NCBI GenBank assembly: GCA_035538335.1
Contig: DATLKN010000057.1
Span: forward strand, 1-64,000
Source of the DNA: AP-15 sp035538335
Lineage (GTDB): Bacteria; Pseudomonadota; Alphaproteobacteria; ATCC43930; CGMCC-115725
DNA length: 64,000 nt
Reading direction: 5' to 3'
Shown: positions 41,074 to 51,885 of the stretch, piece by piece
How positions within the stretch are numbered: position 1 is the first letter of the stretch
How the letters are laid out: each line of letters starts with the position of its first letter
Notes under the pieces: model-generated
What the model was told of the DNA's origin: nothing
The model's input: the letters and a program-made list of their open reading frames with translations, nothing else
The model's database searches: none
Position numbers and translations under genes: made by a program

Positions 41074-41940
41074 TTAGTCTGCCCTATTTCCCTGATCGCA
41101 GAAGGGCAAGCTACCAACAGTTTTGCCAGCCTGCGCATAGTAGCAAACGGAAGTATGTCGTACTTTGTCGAACGTTTGATACACAACACACGCGTGCAGG
41201 AAGAGGTATTTCCCTCCGTAAACAACATCCCAATCGATCACATCAGGTTTTATGGTAATAGATCCTCTGTAATCATTAGTGGCGCTGCCTCCCGGGAAAA
41301 TTACAAATGATACAGCAGATGCGTCATCCTTTGCGCCAGAAATGGAGAAGCAGTAATCTTCAAAATCTCGTTCTTTGGCGTGAATTTGGTCGTAGGTTGA
41401 GTCGATTGCGATACTATCGCTGCCACTAATTATTGAGGCGTCTGTTGCTGGTTCATGTCCAGTGTTACGGAATGGGACCGGAACAGTAATGGCCTCAGTC
41501 GGCGGAGCACTTGGTATTGCGCCGAGCGTTGCACTAACCGGACTGATCCAAGCCCGATTGGCTGCAACCAGGGCCATATGCGCGTCGTCAGCGGCAATCT
41601 TGGTTAAAACCAGAGAACCTATGATGCCAAGGGAACTGATCGCACCGACAATTGCGCCTATGGCGGTGATCCGATTGAGGCCTTTGGCGATCCTAAGCTG
41701 AGCCGTCCCGAGCTTGCGCTGGGCGACTTGGTGATCTTCCTCGCTAAGGATTTCTCCGATAACGGCTTGGAACCCCGCCGATTCATCCGGCAGCTTGTCA
41801 TTTGCTGGATGCTGGCTGTGTTTGGGGGTTGCGTTTGCTTCCTGGCGGTCGTGCCGATGATCTTGCATCTTGTTTGGCCTTGGATGTAGCCAAGCGATTG
41901 CCGCTAGGAAGGCTACCCCCAGATTAAGGCGCATCGCCAC
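41074..41940 (-). CDS. Hypothetical membrane-anchored protein in AT-richer DNA
   Basis: A protein of up to 288 residues with no family I recognise. Visible features: a possible hydrophobic N-terminus (VAFLAAIAWLHP), a His- and polar-rich segment, a long helix, then one clear membrane helix at about 92-118 (AIGAIVGAISSLGIIGSLVL). After it comes an outer domain of about 165 residues with beta-strand character and three Cys. GTG at 41940 is the outermost start, with ATG at 41934 and 41868 as alternatives. The last one removes the first hydrophobic stretch. Codon use is clearly AT-richer than in neighbouring genes, suggesting recent transfer. Confidence 0.6.
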   Translation of the reverse strand: MAMRLNLGVAFLAAIAWLHPRPNKMQDHRHDRQEANATPKHSQHPANDKLPDESAGFQAVIGEILSEEDHQVAQRKLGTAQLRIAKGLNRITAIGAIVGAISSLGIIGSLVLTKIAADDAHMALVAANRAWISPVSATLGAIPSAPPTEAITVPVPFRNTGHEPATDASIISGSDSIAIDSTYDQIHAKERDFEDYCFSISGAKDDASAVSFVIFPGGSATNDYRGSITIKPDVIDWDVVYGGKYLFLHACVVYQTFDKVRHTSVCYYAQAGKTVGSLPFCDQGNRAD

Positions 41941-42086
41941 CGTCTAGGCCGGATTCGACCCTGACCAGCCGTTTCTGAGTAACGCGAAGAAGGCCCCCTT
42001 CGGGTCGAACCTCGCTGTTCCATCGCGGCTCCTCGAACGGCCGGAACCGGCGCGAAGGCGTCGCCCGGCCGCGCGCGACTCGGCGG

Positions 42087-42108
42087 TCTTGATAGGAACC
42101 TATCAAGA
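42087..42108. promoter_or_regulatory. Palindrome TCTTGATAGG-AA-CCTATCAAGA
   Basis: Ten-base arms TCTTGATAGG and CCTATCAAGA with a 2-bp centre, about 100 bp upstream of the DUF5681 gene at 42211. The symmetry fits binding of a dimeric regulator. It is not an FNR/FixK box, since the spacing between TTGAT and ATCAA is 8 bp and not 4. Confidence 0.4.
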
Positions 42109-42210
42109 ACATATATGTCCCTTCCCCGAAGCCTTGCCGAGGCCGAAACACATGCCGCCCCGCCCCCACCCGCCGGTTTTCAGTGTTATTTCGCTGCTAT
42201 TCGCTGATCT

Positions 42211-42699
42211 TTGGATCTCGAATCCAAGAAAATCAACCACTTGGCCCTGATCCCTCTCGCGCGCGCGCCCGCCCGCGCCGCGCGCGGGAGGTTCGCGCCG
42301 GGCAGCTCCGGCAATCCGCGCGGCCGGCCGCGGGGCATCCCAAATCCGCGGCGGCGGGTGCCCGATCTGCGGGTGCGGCCCTTGCGCCCGAAGGCGCTCT
42401 CGGCGTTCCTCGACCGGAAGCCGCATCTGCTCCTGCCGCTCGCCCGGCAGGTGCTGCCGCCGCGCGCGGCGCCGATCGACCCGGCGGAGCGGCTCGGCCT
42501 CGACCTATCGGCTGTCAAGAGCCCGGACAGCTTTCGCGCGGCGCTTGTCCGGATCATCGCCGCCGTCGCCGCGGGCGAGATTTCGGCGAGAGAGGGCGGG
42601 CGCCTCGTCCGCCGCATGCGCGCCCGGCTGCGCCTGTTACGGCGCCTCGCGCGTCTGCAAAAACGCTTGGCGTTGACGGGCGGGGCCGACCCTCGCTAG
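42211..42699 (+). CDS. DUF5681 domain protein
   Basis: A 162-residue basic protein with TTG start. RFAPGSSGNPRGRPRG (about residues 27-42) is the signature of DUF5681, a short Gly/Arg-rich motif seen in many phage- and island-encoded proteins of alphaproteobacteria. The rest is rich in Arg and Ala, with a C-terminal helical part RLVRRMRARLRLLRRLARLQ. It may bind nucleic acid, but no function is established. It lies between AT-richer accessory DNA and oxc, 30 bp ahead of the latter. Confidence 0.7.
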   Translation: MDLESKKINHLALIPLARAPARAARGRFAPGSSGNPRGRPRGIPNPRRRVPDLRVRPLRPKALSAFLDRKPHLLLPLARQVLPPRAAPIDPAERLGLDLSAVKSPDSFRAALVRIIAAVAAGEISAREGGRLVRRMRARLRLLRRLARLQKRLALTGGADPR

Positions 42700-42729
42700 A
42701 CCGTCCGTCATTCTCGGGAGGGCGACGCC

Positions 42730-44424
42730 ATGAGCGACACGGAACTGACGGACGGCTTTCACCTCGTCGTCGAGGCGCTGAAGCTGAACGGGGTCGACAC
42801 GATCTTCGGGGTGGCGGGCATCCCGATCACCGATTTGTTGCGCCTCGCGCAGGCCAAAGGCATCCGCTATTTCGGCTTCCGCCACGAGCAGTCGGCCGGC
42901 AACGCCGCCGCCATCGCCGGCTTCCTCTCGCAGCGGCCCGGCATCTGCATGACGGTCTCGGCGCCGGGGTTCCTGAACGGCATGGTGGCGCTCGCCAACG
43001 CCACGACCAACTGCTTTCCGATGATCCTCATCAGCGGCTCCAGCGACCGCGCCATCGTCGATCTCGAGCAGGGCGATTACGAGGAATTGGACCAGCTGAA
43101 CGCGGCGCGGCCCTATGCCAAGTCGGCCTGGCGCATCAACCGCCCGCAGGATATCGGCACCGGCATCGCGCGGGCGATCCGCGCCGCCGTGTCGGGGCGG
43201 CCGGGCGGCGTCTATCTCGACCTGACGGCCGAGGTGCTGGGCGCGGCGCTCGACGCCGAAGCGGGGCGGAAATCGCTCGTCCGCGTCGTCGATCCGGCGC
43301 CGCCGCAACCGCCGGCGCCGGGCGCGGTCGCGCGCGCGCTCGAGCTCTTGGGCTCGGCGCAGCGCCCGCTCGCGATTCTCGGCAAGGGCGCCGCCTACGC
43401 GCGCGCCGAGGACGAGATCCGCAGCTTTCTCGAAGCGACCCGCATCCCGTTCCTGCCGATGTCGATGGCGAAGGGCCTCTTGCCCGACGACCATCCGCAA
43501 TCGGCGGCCGCGGCCCGCTCGCATGCGATCGGCAACGCCGACGTGGTGCTGCTCGCCGGGGCGCGGCTCAACTGGCTTCTGTCGCACGGCCGCCCGCCCC
43601 TGTGGTCCGAGGCGACGCGCATCGTGCAGGTCGACATTTCGCCGACCGAGATCGACAGCAACCGGGCGATCGCCGCCCCCGTCGTCGGCGACATCAAATC
43701 CGCTTTCGCCGCCTTCAACGCCGCCCTGAAGCCGGGGCAGGTGAAGCCGTCCGCCGCCTGGCTCGACGAACTGGCGAAGCGCAAGCAGCAGAACATCGAG
43801 CGCATGGCGGCGCGCCTCAACGCCGACCCCAGCCCGATGAACTTTTCCTCCGCGCTGCGCGCCGTGCGCAACGCCATCGCCGCCCGCCCCGACGTCTACA
43901 TCGTCAACGAGGGCGCCAACACGCTCGATTTCGGCCGCAACATCATCGACATGAGCCTGCCGCGCCACCGCCTCGACAGCGGCACCTGGGGCGTCATGGG
44001 GATCGGCATGGGCTACGCCGTCGGCGCCGCCGCCGTCACCGGCAAGCCGGTGCTGGCGATCGAGGGCGACAGCGCCTTCGGCTTCAGCGGCATGGAGATC
44101 GAGACGATCTGCCGCTACGGGCTGCCGGTCGTGACCGTCATCTTCAACAACAACGGCGTCTACCGCGGCGACCCGGAAGGCCGCCCCTATTCGCCGACGG
44201 GCCTCTTGCGCGACGCGCGCTACGACCGGATCATCGAGGCCTTCGGCGGCAAGGGCTATCACGTCACCGACACGCCGAGCCTCACCGCGGCGGTCGGCGA
44301 AGCGCTCGCCTCGGGCAAGCCGGCGCTGATCAACGCCGTCATCGATCCCACGGCCGGCACCGAGAGCGGCCACATCCAAAGCCTCAACCCGAAGAGCGCC
44401 GCCGCCCGACCGCCCTCGGGCTGA
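42730..44424 (+). CDS. oxc: Oxalyl-CoA decarboxylase
   Basis: A 564-residue thiamine-diphosphate enzyme that converts oxalyl-CoA to formyl-CoA and CO2. FRHEQSAGNAAAIAGF carries the catalytic Glu that activates the cofactor, GDSAFGFSGMEIETICRYG and NNNG form the ThDP/Mg site, and GVYRGDPEGRP matches oxalyl-CoA decarboxylases and not other ThDP enzymes. It works with Frc (36617-37846), which regenerates oxalyl-CoA. The start at 42730 follows GGGAGGGCGACGCC. It is on the opposite strand to frc, separated by the transporter, binding-protein and accessory genes. Confidence 0.95.
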   Translation: MSDTELTDGFHLVVEALKLNGVDTIFGVAGIPITDLLRLAQAKGIRYFGFRHEQSAGNAAAIAGFLSQRPGICMTVSAPGFLNGMVALANATTNCFPMILISGSSDRAIVDLEQGDYEELDQLNAARPYAKSAWRINRPQDIGTGIARAIRAAVSGRPGGVYLDLTAEVLGAALDAEAGRKSLVRVVDPAPPQPPAPGAVARALELLGSAQRPLAILGKGAAYARAEDEIRSFLEATRIPFLPMSMAKGLLPDDHPQSAAAARSHAIGNADVVLLAGARLNWLLSHGRPPLWSEATRIVQVDISPTEIDSNRAIAAPVVGDIKSAFAAFNAALKPGQVKPSAAWLDELAKRKQQNIERMAARLNADPSPMNFSSALRAVRNAIAARPDVYIVNEGANTLDFGRNIIDMSLPRHRLDSGTWGVMGIGMGYAVGAAAVTGKPVLAIEGDSAFGFSGMEIETICRYGLPVVTVIFNNNGVYRGDPEGRPYSPTGLLRDARYDRIIEAFGGKGYHVTDTPSLTAAVGEALASGKPALINAVIDPTAGTESGHIQSLNPKSAAARPPSG

Positions 44425-44475
44425 GCGGCCCTCCAGCGGCCGGGCTCGCTCCATCTAATCGTGTTGAGAATTACG

Positions 44476-44570
44476 GAATTACGGTGACAGTGCACTTATT
44501 TCGACCAGGGCATCACTTGGGAGCGGATCGCCAGACAGGGCCCGAAATAAGTGCACTGTCACCGTAATTC
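44476..44570. mobile_element. MITE-like element: perfect 28-bp inverted repeat
   Basis: The left arm (44476-44503) contains ACGGTGACAGTGCACTTATT and is matched without error by the right arm at 44543-44570 (AATAAGTGCACTGTCACCGT). The arms are 39 bp apart. No transposase is inside. Similar GGTGACAGTGCACTTATT hairpins flank REP-associated or other transposases in many genomes, so this may be a non-autonomous copy. Confidence 0.7.
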
Positions 44571-44633
44571 TCGTAATTCTCGTAATTCTCTGTCACCGTA
44601 ATTCCCGCACTGTCACCGTAATTCCCGTAATTC
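44571..44633. repeat. Short tandem repeats CGTAATTCT and TGTCACCGTAATTCC
   Basis: Directly right of the inverted repeat, CGTAATTCT units occur in tandem, followed by two copies of TGTCACCGTAATTCCCG. They are fragments of the MITE-like right arm repeated several times, perhaps by replication slippage. Confidence 0.7.
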
Positions 44634-44665
44634 GCCGTGCCGGGGCGTCGCGCCAGTATGGGTTA

Positions 44666-45373
44666 TTACGTCTCGAGAAAGTCGCCGTGCCGCTCGACAT
44701 GCGCGGCGAGGTCGAGGGTGTGCTTGCGCACCAGGCTTTCGGCCCGCTCCGTGTCGCGCGCCTCGAGCGCCTCGATGATGCGCATGTGGTCCGTGATCGA
44801 GCGCGCGGCGCGGTTGTCCTGGTGGATCGTGATCTTGCGGATCGCGCGCATGTGGATGAAGAGGTTTTCCGTCATCTCCGAGAGCAGCGCGCAGCCGCTC
44901 ATACGGATGATCGCCTGGTGGAAGGCGATGTTGGCGTCGGAATATTCTTCGATATGGCCCTCGTTGCCGCTCTCGAAGGCCTCCATCAGCCGCCGCAGGC
45001 CGGCGATCTCCGCGTCCGAGGCATCGAGCGTGACGAGCCGCGCCGCCATGCTTTCGAGCGCCGCCCACACCGTGATCATCTCGACCAGCTCGCGCTTCGT
45101 CTTTTTGACGACGAAGATGCCGCGGCGCGGCAATGTGCGGACGAAGCCCTCCTGCTCCAACAGCGTCATCGCCTCGCGGATCGGGGTGCGGCTGATGCCG
45201 AGTTCGAGCGAAAGGCGCCGCTCGTCGAGCCGCAATTCCTGCGGATGGTCATAGATATCCATCGCCGTGATTGCCTTTTTCAAGGCGGAATAGGCGCGGT
45301 CGCGAAAGCTCACCGCAGCGTCGAGCCGCTTGATTTCAAGCCGCGGGGCGAGGCGGCGGACGGCTTCGCTCAT
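44666..45373 (-). CDS. GntR-family regulator (FCD type)
   Basis: A 235-residue transcription factor. The N-terminal winged helix (about 25-95) has LRLDERRLSLELGISRTPIREAMTLLEQEGFV and RGIFVVKK. The C-terminal FCD domain (about 100-225) has metal/ligand-binding residues such as DANIAFHQAII and DNRAARSITDHMRIIEAL. FCD regulators respond to organic acids. The sequence AGGTATATGGTATACCAGA lies 6 bp upstream of the start and again upstream of frc, so it probably represses itself and the oxalate genes. The effector may be oxalate or oxalyl-CoA; this is inference. Confidence 0.9.
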   Translation of the reverse strand: MSEAVRRLAPRLEIKRLDAAVSFRDRAYSALKKAITAMDIYDHPQELRLDERRLSLELGISRTPIREAMTLLEQEGFVRTLPRRGIFVVKKTKRELVEMITVWAALESMAARLVTLDASDAEIAGLRRLMEAFESGNEGHIEEYSDANIAFHQAIIRMSGCALLSEMTENLFIHMRAIRKITIHQDNRAARSITDHMRIIEALEARDTERAESLVRKHTLDLAAHVERHGDFLET

Positions 45374-45378
45374 GCTTT

Positions 45379-45397
45379 AGGTATATGGTATACCAGA
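45379..45397. promoter_or_regulatory. Candidate GntR autoregulatory operator
   Basis: AGGTATATGGTATACCAGA, identical over 19 bp to 37969-37987, directly in front of the GntR start at 45373. The position would block ribosome binding or transcription start. Confidence 0.7.
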
Positions 45398-45418
45398 AAA
45401 ACCCGCAAGGCTTGGCCG

Positions 45419-45903
45419 CTACGCCTCCGGCTCGCCGGGAAACCACTCGCCGAGAACCTGGTCTTCGGTATAGCGCGCCGCAGCGAGCTTGGCGGACGAT
45501 TCCGGCGACGCGTCGCCGTAGAGGCGAAGCGTGCGGCCGACCTCGCGCACGCTCCGCGGCAATTCCGCAGTAACGAGGTCGGGGGCAGCGCCTCGCAGGC
45601 TGGGGCTGTCCTCGAACAGCCGCTCGATGGCCGCCCGCTCGCGGCCGATCGTCACCATCCAACCGGCCCGCGGCTCTCGACCGGGGGAGCATTCGAGTTT
45701 CAACAGGTGCTCGATGATGACCGCGATGCGGCTGCGCAGCTCGTGCATTTGCGAGATGCCCAAGCTCTCGATCTCTTCGGCAACGTTCTCCCAATCGACG
45801 GGCAAATTTGCGCCGGCGCGCGCCGCCTGACGCAGCGCGCTCGCCTGTTCCTCTGTCCAGCGGACAAAATCCTGCGCGTGGAGATCGGCCATCCTGTCGC
45901 CCA

Positions 45904-45904
<1 letters not shown>
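45419..45904 (-). CDS. DUF29 domain protein coupled to copper ATPase
   Basis: A 161-residue protein with the DUF29 pattern: DFVRWTEEQASALRQAARAG, then LPVDWENVAEEIESLGISQ and HLLKLECSPGREPRAGWMVTI. DUF29 proteins are common in alphaproteobacteria and cyanobacteria and have no known function. The ATG at 45904 lies inside the stop codon of the copper ATPase (TAATG), so translation is coupled. An alternative ATG is at 45892. Confidence 0.85.
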
Positions 45905-48270
<2,366 letters not shown>

Positions 48271-48340
48271 CGCCTGTCCTTTTTGTTGGCAGCGCAAAAA
48301 GAATTGGTCCCGCGCCGACATTCGCGCAAGCTGCCCCGCG

Positions 48341-49597
48341 ATGAGCAGACTGTCGCGATCCGCGGGCTCCGCTGCGGCGAGGCGTACCGAGCGGGGCTCG
48401 TTCTACGAGGTGCTGCGGGTGTTTTTGCGCCTCGGCCTGACCTCGTTCGGCGGCCCGGTCGCACATCTCGGCTATTACCGGGCCGAGCTTGTCGAGCGCC
48501 GCAAATGGCTCGACGAGCGCTCCTATGCCGATATCGTCGCGCTCTGCCAGTTCCTGCCCGGCCCGGCCTCGAGCCAGACCGGGATCAGCATCGGCATATT
48601 GCGGGCAGGGCTGCCGGGCGGATTCGCGGCCTGGCTCGGCTTCACGCTGCCGTCGGCCGTCGCGATGATCCTGTTCGCCTATGGCGTCGCCGCTTCCGGC
48701 GATCTCGCCGGCGCCGCATGGCTGCACGGGCTGAAGATCGTCGCCGTTGCGGTCGTCGCGCAGGCCGTCTGGGGCATGGCGCGCAGCCTCGCCCCCGACC
48801 GCGAGCGGGCGACGATCGCGGTCGCGGCGACGGTCGCGGCGCTGGCATTGCCGACCTCGATCGGGCAGATCGGCGCGATCCTCCTGGGCGCGCTTGCCGG
48901 CTGGGCGTTGCCCGGCGACGGCATGCCGCCGGACTCGGGCGCGCCGCTCGCCGTGCATTTGCCGCGGGGCCTCTCGATCGCCGCGGCTATCGCTTTTTTC
49001 GTGCTGTTGTTCGGCCTGCCGCTGTCGGCGGCGCTGATGCCCTCGCACGCGCTCCAACTCGTCGCGGCCTTCTACCGCTCGGGCGCGCTTGTCTTCGGCG
49101 GCGGGCATGTCGTGCTGCCGCTGTTGCAGGCCGCCGTGGTGCCGCCGCACTGGGTGACGAACGACACCTTTCTCGCCGGCTACGGCGCCGCCCAGGCCGT
49201 GCCGGGGCCGCTCTTCACCTTCTCGGCCTATCTCGGTGCGGTGATGGAGCAGTCGCCGAACGGCTGGGCCGGCGGGTTTCTCTGCCTCGCCGCGATCTTT
49301 CTGCCGTCTTTTCTGCTGCTGATCGGCATCCTGCCGTTCTGGGATGGGCTGCGCCGCCGCGCCGCCATCCGCAAGGCGCTGCGCGGGGTCAACGCGGCGG
49401 TCGTCGGCATTCTGCTCGCCGCCCTCTACCGGCCGGTATGGACCAGCGCCATCCTGTCGCCCGCCGATTTCGCGATCGGCGCCGTCGCCTTCCTGCTGCT
49501 GGCGTTATGGGCGGTACCGCCATGGCTCGTCGTCATTCTCGGGGCGGTCGGGGCGAGCCTCGTCGCGCTCCTGCCCGGGCTCGCCGGCGCGGTCTGA
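48341..49597 (+). CDS. chrA: Chromate transporter ChrA
   Basis: A 418-residue membrane protein with two homologous CHR domains: SFGGPVAHLGYYRAELVERR and LCQFLPGPASSQTGISIG in the first half, VFGGGHVVLPLLQ and AAQAVPGPLFTFSAYLGA in the second. ChrA pumps chromate out of the cell. It is divergent from copA, with 70 bp between the starts, so both may respond to metal stress from one control region. No ChrB regulator is nearby. Confidence 0.92.
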   Translation: MSRLSRSAGSAAARRTERGSFYEVLRVFLRLGLTSFGGPVAHLGYYRAELVERRKWLDERSYADIVALCQFLPGPASSQTGISIGILRAGLPGGFAAWLGFTLPSAVAMILFAYGVAASGDLAGAAWLHGLKIVAVAVVAQAVWGMARSLAPDRERATIAVAATVAALALPTSIGQIGAILLGALAGWALPGDGMPPDSGAPLAVHLPRGLSIAAAIAFFVLLFGLPLSAALMPSHALQLVAAFYRSGALVFGGGHVVLPLLQAAVVPPHWVTNDTFLAGYGAAQAVPGPLFTFSAYLGAVMEQSPNGWAGGFLCLAAIFLPSFLLLIGILPFWDGLRRRAAIRKALRGVNAAVVGILLAALYRPVWTSAILSPADFAIGAVAFLLLALWAVPPWLVVILGAVGASLVALLPGLAGAV

Positions 49598-49678
49598 AAG
49601 CGAATTGCGAGCCTTCCCCGCTCCCGCGCGAGCGAGTAGGCTTCTTGCAGAATGCCGCTCACACGTGAGGGAGTGATC

Positions 49679-50530
49679 ATGCCGAGCAATCAATTCACCA
49701 CCGAAGACGTCCAATATTTGCGCCATGGCGACAAGGCGCTGATCGCCCGCCTCTACCGGCCCGCAGGCGCGGGCCCGTTCGCGGCCGTCGTCGATCTGCA
49801 CGGCGGCGCCTGGACGAGCGGCGAGCTTTCCGGCACGCAGGGCCTCGACGAGACCCTGGCGCGCAACGGCATCTTTGTCGCCTCGCTCAATTTTCGCCAC
49901 GCCGGCGACGGCTATCCGACCTCGCTCGCCGACATCAACTACGCGATCCGCTGGCTGAAGGCGCATGCCCGCGAATACAACATCCGCCCCGATCGGGTCG
50001 GCATTGCCGGGCAGTCCTCGGGCGGCCATCTCGCGATGCTGGCGGCGATGCGGCCGAACGACCCGCGCTACACGGCGATCCCGCTGCCGGCCGGCTCGCC
50101 CGCGGTCGATGCGAGCGTGCGCTGCGTCGCGATGTCGTGGCCGGTCATCAACCCCTTGTCGCGCTATCGCCACGCGATACGCTCGACGAAGGAGCCGAAC
50201 CCGCCCCAATTCTCGATCGGCATGAAGGAAAAGCACGACCTCTATTGGAAGACCGAGGCCAACATGGCCGAGGGCAACCCGATGCTGATCCTCGAGCGCG
50301 GCGAGAAGGTGCCGACCCCGCCGGCGCTGTGGGTGCAAGGCAAGCCCGACATCGTGCACGACTATCACGACCCCGATGGCGGCTTCCCCGGCAACGAGCC
50401 CGAGCGCTTCGTCTCGAACTACCGCAAGGCGGGCGGCGCGATCGAGCTTCACTATGTCGATTACGAGAAGCGCATGACGGCCGCCTCGTTCGACCCGATC
50501 GCCGCCTTCGTCAAGAAGCAGCTGGGCTGA
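49679..50530 (+). CDS. Alpha/beta hydrolase (esterase/lipase-like)
   Basis: A 283-residue hydrolase of the hormone-sensitive-lipase-like type. VVDLHGGAWTSGE carries the HGG oxyanion motif and GIAGQSSGGHLAML the nucleophile Ser in GxSxG. A C-terminal Asp/His pair (WVQGKPDIVHDYHD) completes the triad region. No signal peptide. The ATG at 49679 follows GAGGGAG. It precedes the CaiB gene at 50674, with a dispersed repeat between them. Substrate unknown. Confidence 0.88.
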   Translation: MPSNQFTTEDVQYLRHGDKALIARLYRPAGAGPFAAVVDLHGGAWTSGELSGTQGLDETLARNGIFVASLNFRHAGDGYPTSLADINYAIRWLKAHAREYNIRPDRVGIAGQSSGGHLAMLAAMRPNDPRYTAIPLPAGSPAVDASVRCVAMSWPVINPLSRYRHAIRSTKEPNPPQFSIGMKEKHDLYWKTEANMAEGNPMLILERGEKVPTPPALWVQGKPDIVHDYHDPDGGFPGNEPERFVSNYRKAGGAIELHYVDYEKRMTAASFDPIAAFVKKQLG

Positions 50531-50563
50531 CTTGCCGGCGCTGGACTAGGAATTCCGTCCCGG

Positions 50564-50624
50564 TCGTCCCGGCGCAGGCCGGGACCCATTCCTGCCTTGG
50601 ATACCGGCCTTCGCCGGTATGACG
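50564..50624. repeat. Dispersed palindromic repeat, family A, copy 3
   Basis: GTCCCGGCGCAGGCCGGGAC followed by ATACCGGCCTTCGCCGGTAT. Same two-hairpin design as 2562-2777, with base changes that keep the stems paired (compensatory changes). It lies between the hydrolase and the CoA-transferase gene. Confidence 0.8.
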
Positions 50625-50673
50625 AGAAGGCGGCGCATGTCGCGATATCGAGTTTTCCAAGGGAGCCCCCCGC

Positions 50674-51861
50674 ATGATCCGGCCGTTCGAGGGTATCCGC
50701 ATCATCGACGCGACGCATGTGCTCGCCGGCCCGTTCGCGGCCTATCAGCTCGGCGTGCTCGGGGCGGAGGTCATCAAGGTCGAGCATCCGCAGGACCCCG
50801 ACCAGAGCCGGCTCACCGGCACCGACCGCGCCCTTAATCGGAAAATGATGGGCACGAGCTATCTGACGCAGGCCTCGAACAAGCGCTCGCTGACCCTCGA
50901 TCTGAAGCGCGAAGAGGGCCGCGCGATTTTCAAGGAGCTGGCGGCGGGCGCCGACGTGCTGGTCGAGAACTACCGCCCCGGCGCCTTCGCCGCATTGGGG
51001 CTCGGCTGGGAGGCGATGGCGGCCGTCAACCCGCGGCTCGTCTACTGCTCGATCTCGGCCTTCGGGCAGGCGGGGCCGCGCGGCCGGCAGACGGCCTACG
51101 ACCACGTGATCCAGGCGACTTCCGGGTTGATGGCGACGACCGGCACGCCGGAAGTCAACCCGATCAAGTTCGGCGCCCCGGCGGTCGATTACGCCACCGG
51201 CACGATGGGCGCCTTCGCGCTCGCGGCGGCGCTCTTCCAGCGCGAGCGCACCGGGCGCGGGCAATACATCGACCTCGCCATGCTCGGCGTCGCGATGATG
51301 CTGATGGGCTCGCATCTGACCGGCTATCTGCGCAACGGCGTCGAGCCGAAGCCGTCGGGCAACCGCCAGCCCTTCGCGACCAACAGCTGCTATCCGACGA
51401 AAGACGGCTTGTTGATGCTCGGCGCCAGCAATCTGCGTCAGCAGCGCCGGTTATGGCTCGCGCTCGAGCATCCCGAGATGGCGAAGCCCGACAACGAAGC
51501 GCGCGAAGCCGATCGCGAGCGCGAGGCGGCGCTGCTCGCGCAGATCCTCGCGACGCGCACGGCGGCGGAATGGGAAGAATACCTGCAGGCCCGGCACGTG
51601 CCGGCGGCACGGGTGCGCGGGCTCGGCGAGGCGCTCCTCGATCCGCAAATCGAGACCCGCGCCGCCATTCACCGCCATGCCGATGCGCCGCAGATCGAGG
51701 GCGGCTTCGGCGTGCCGCTGGCCGCCTTCAAATTCGCCGATGGCGGACCGTCGATCGAGACGCCGCCGCCGGCACTCGGCGCCGACACGGACGCGATCTT
51801 GCAGGAACTCGGCTACGCGGCCGAGGAGGTCGCCGAGTTGCGGCAGTTGGGCGTGGTCTGA
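50674..51861 (+). CDS. CaiB/BaiF family CoA-transferase
   Basis: A 395-residue class III CoA-transferase. IDATHVLAGPFAAYQLGVLGAEVIKVEHP at the N-terminus and the catalytic Asp172 in KFGAPAVDYATG are present, with LVENYRPGAFAALGLGWEAM. It lacks the GGGGQ loop of oxalate CoA-transferase, so it is not a second Frc. The acid substrate cannot be told. Neighbours do not help, as the hydrolase upstream is separated by a repeat. Confidence 0.9.
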   Translation: MIRPFEGIRIIDATHVLAGPFAAYQLGVLGAEVIKVEHPQDPDQSRLTGTDRALNRKMMGTSYLTQASNKRSLTLDLKREEGRAIFKELAAGADVLVENYRPGAFAALGLGWEAMAAVNPRLVYCSISAFGQAGPRGRQTAYDHVIQATSGLMATTGTPEVNPIKFGAPAVDYATGTMGAFALAAALFQRERTGRGQYIDLAMLGVAMMLMGSHLTGYLRNGVEPKPSGNRQPFATNSCYPTKDGLLMLGASNLRQQRRLWLALEHPEMAKPDNEAREADREREAALLAQILATRTAAEWEEYLQARHVPAARVRGLGEALLDPQIETRAAIHRHADAPQIEGGFGVPLAAFKFADGGPSIETPPPALGADTDAILQELGYAAEEVAELRQLGVV

Positions 51862-51885
51862 GGGCTGCTTCCTCCTCGGCCGCCT

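Noticed and set aside
42087..42108. Possible FNR/FixK box
   Set aside because: TTGAT and ATCAA are separated by 8 bp, while the box needs 4 bp. Kept only as an unassigned palindrome.
42109..42122. GAACATATATGTCC as a LexA box
   Set aside because: The alphaproteobacterial SOS box needs GAAC-N7-GTTC. Here the spacing is 6 and the right half is GTCC.
42183..44567. Very long open frames overlapping oxc on both strands and in other frames
   Set aside because: High GC content removes stop codons from unused frames. The products are Arg/Ala/Pro-rich without family similarity, while the oxc frame has all enzyme motifs.
44571..44633. CRISPR-like array because of short repeated units
   Set aside because: Units are of unequal length, have no spacers of constant size, and are fragments of the neighbouring inverted-repeat arm. 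No cas gene is present.
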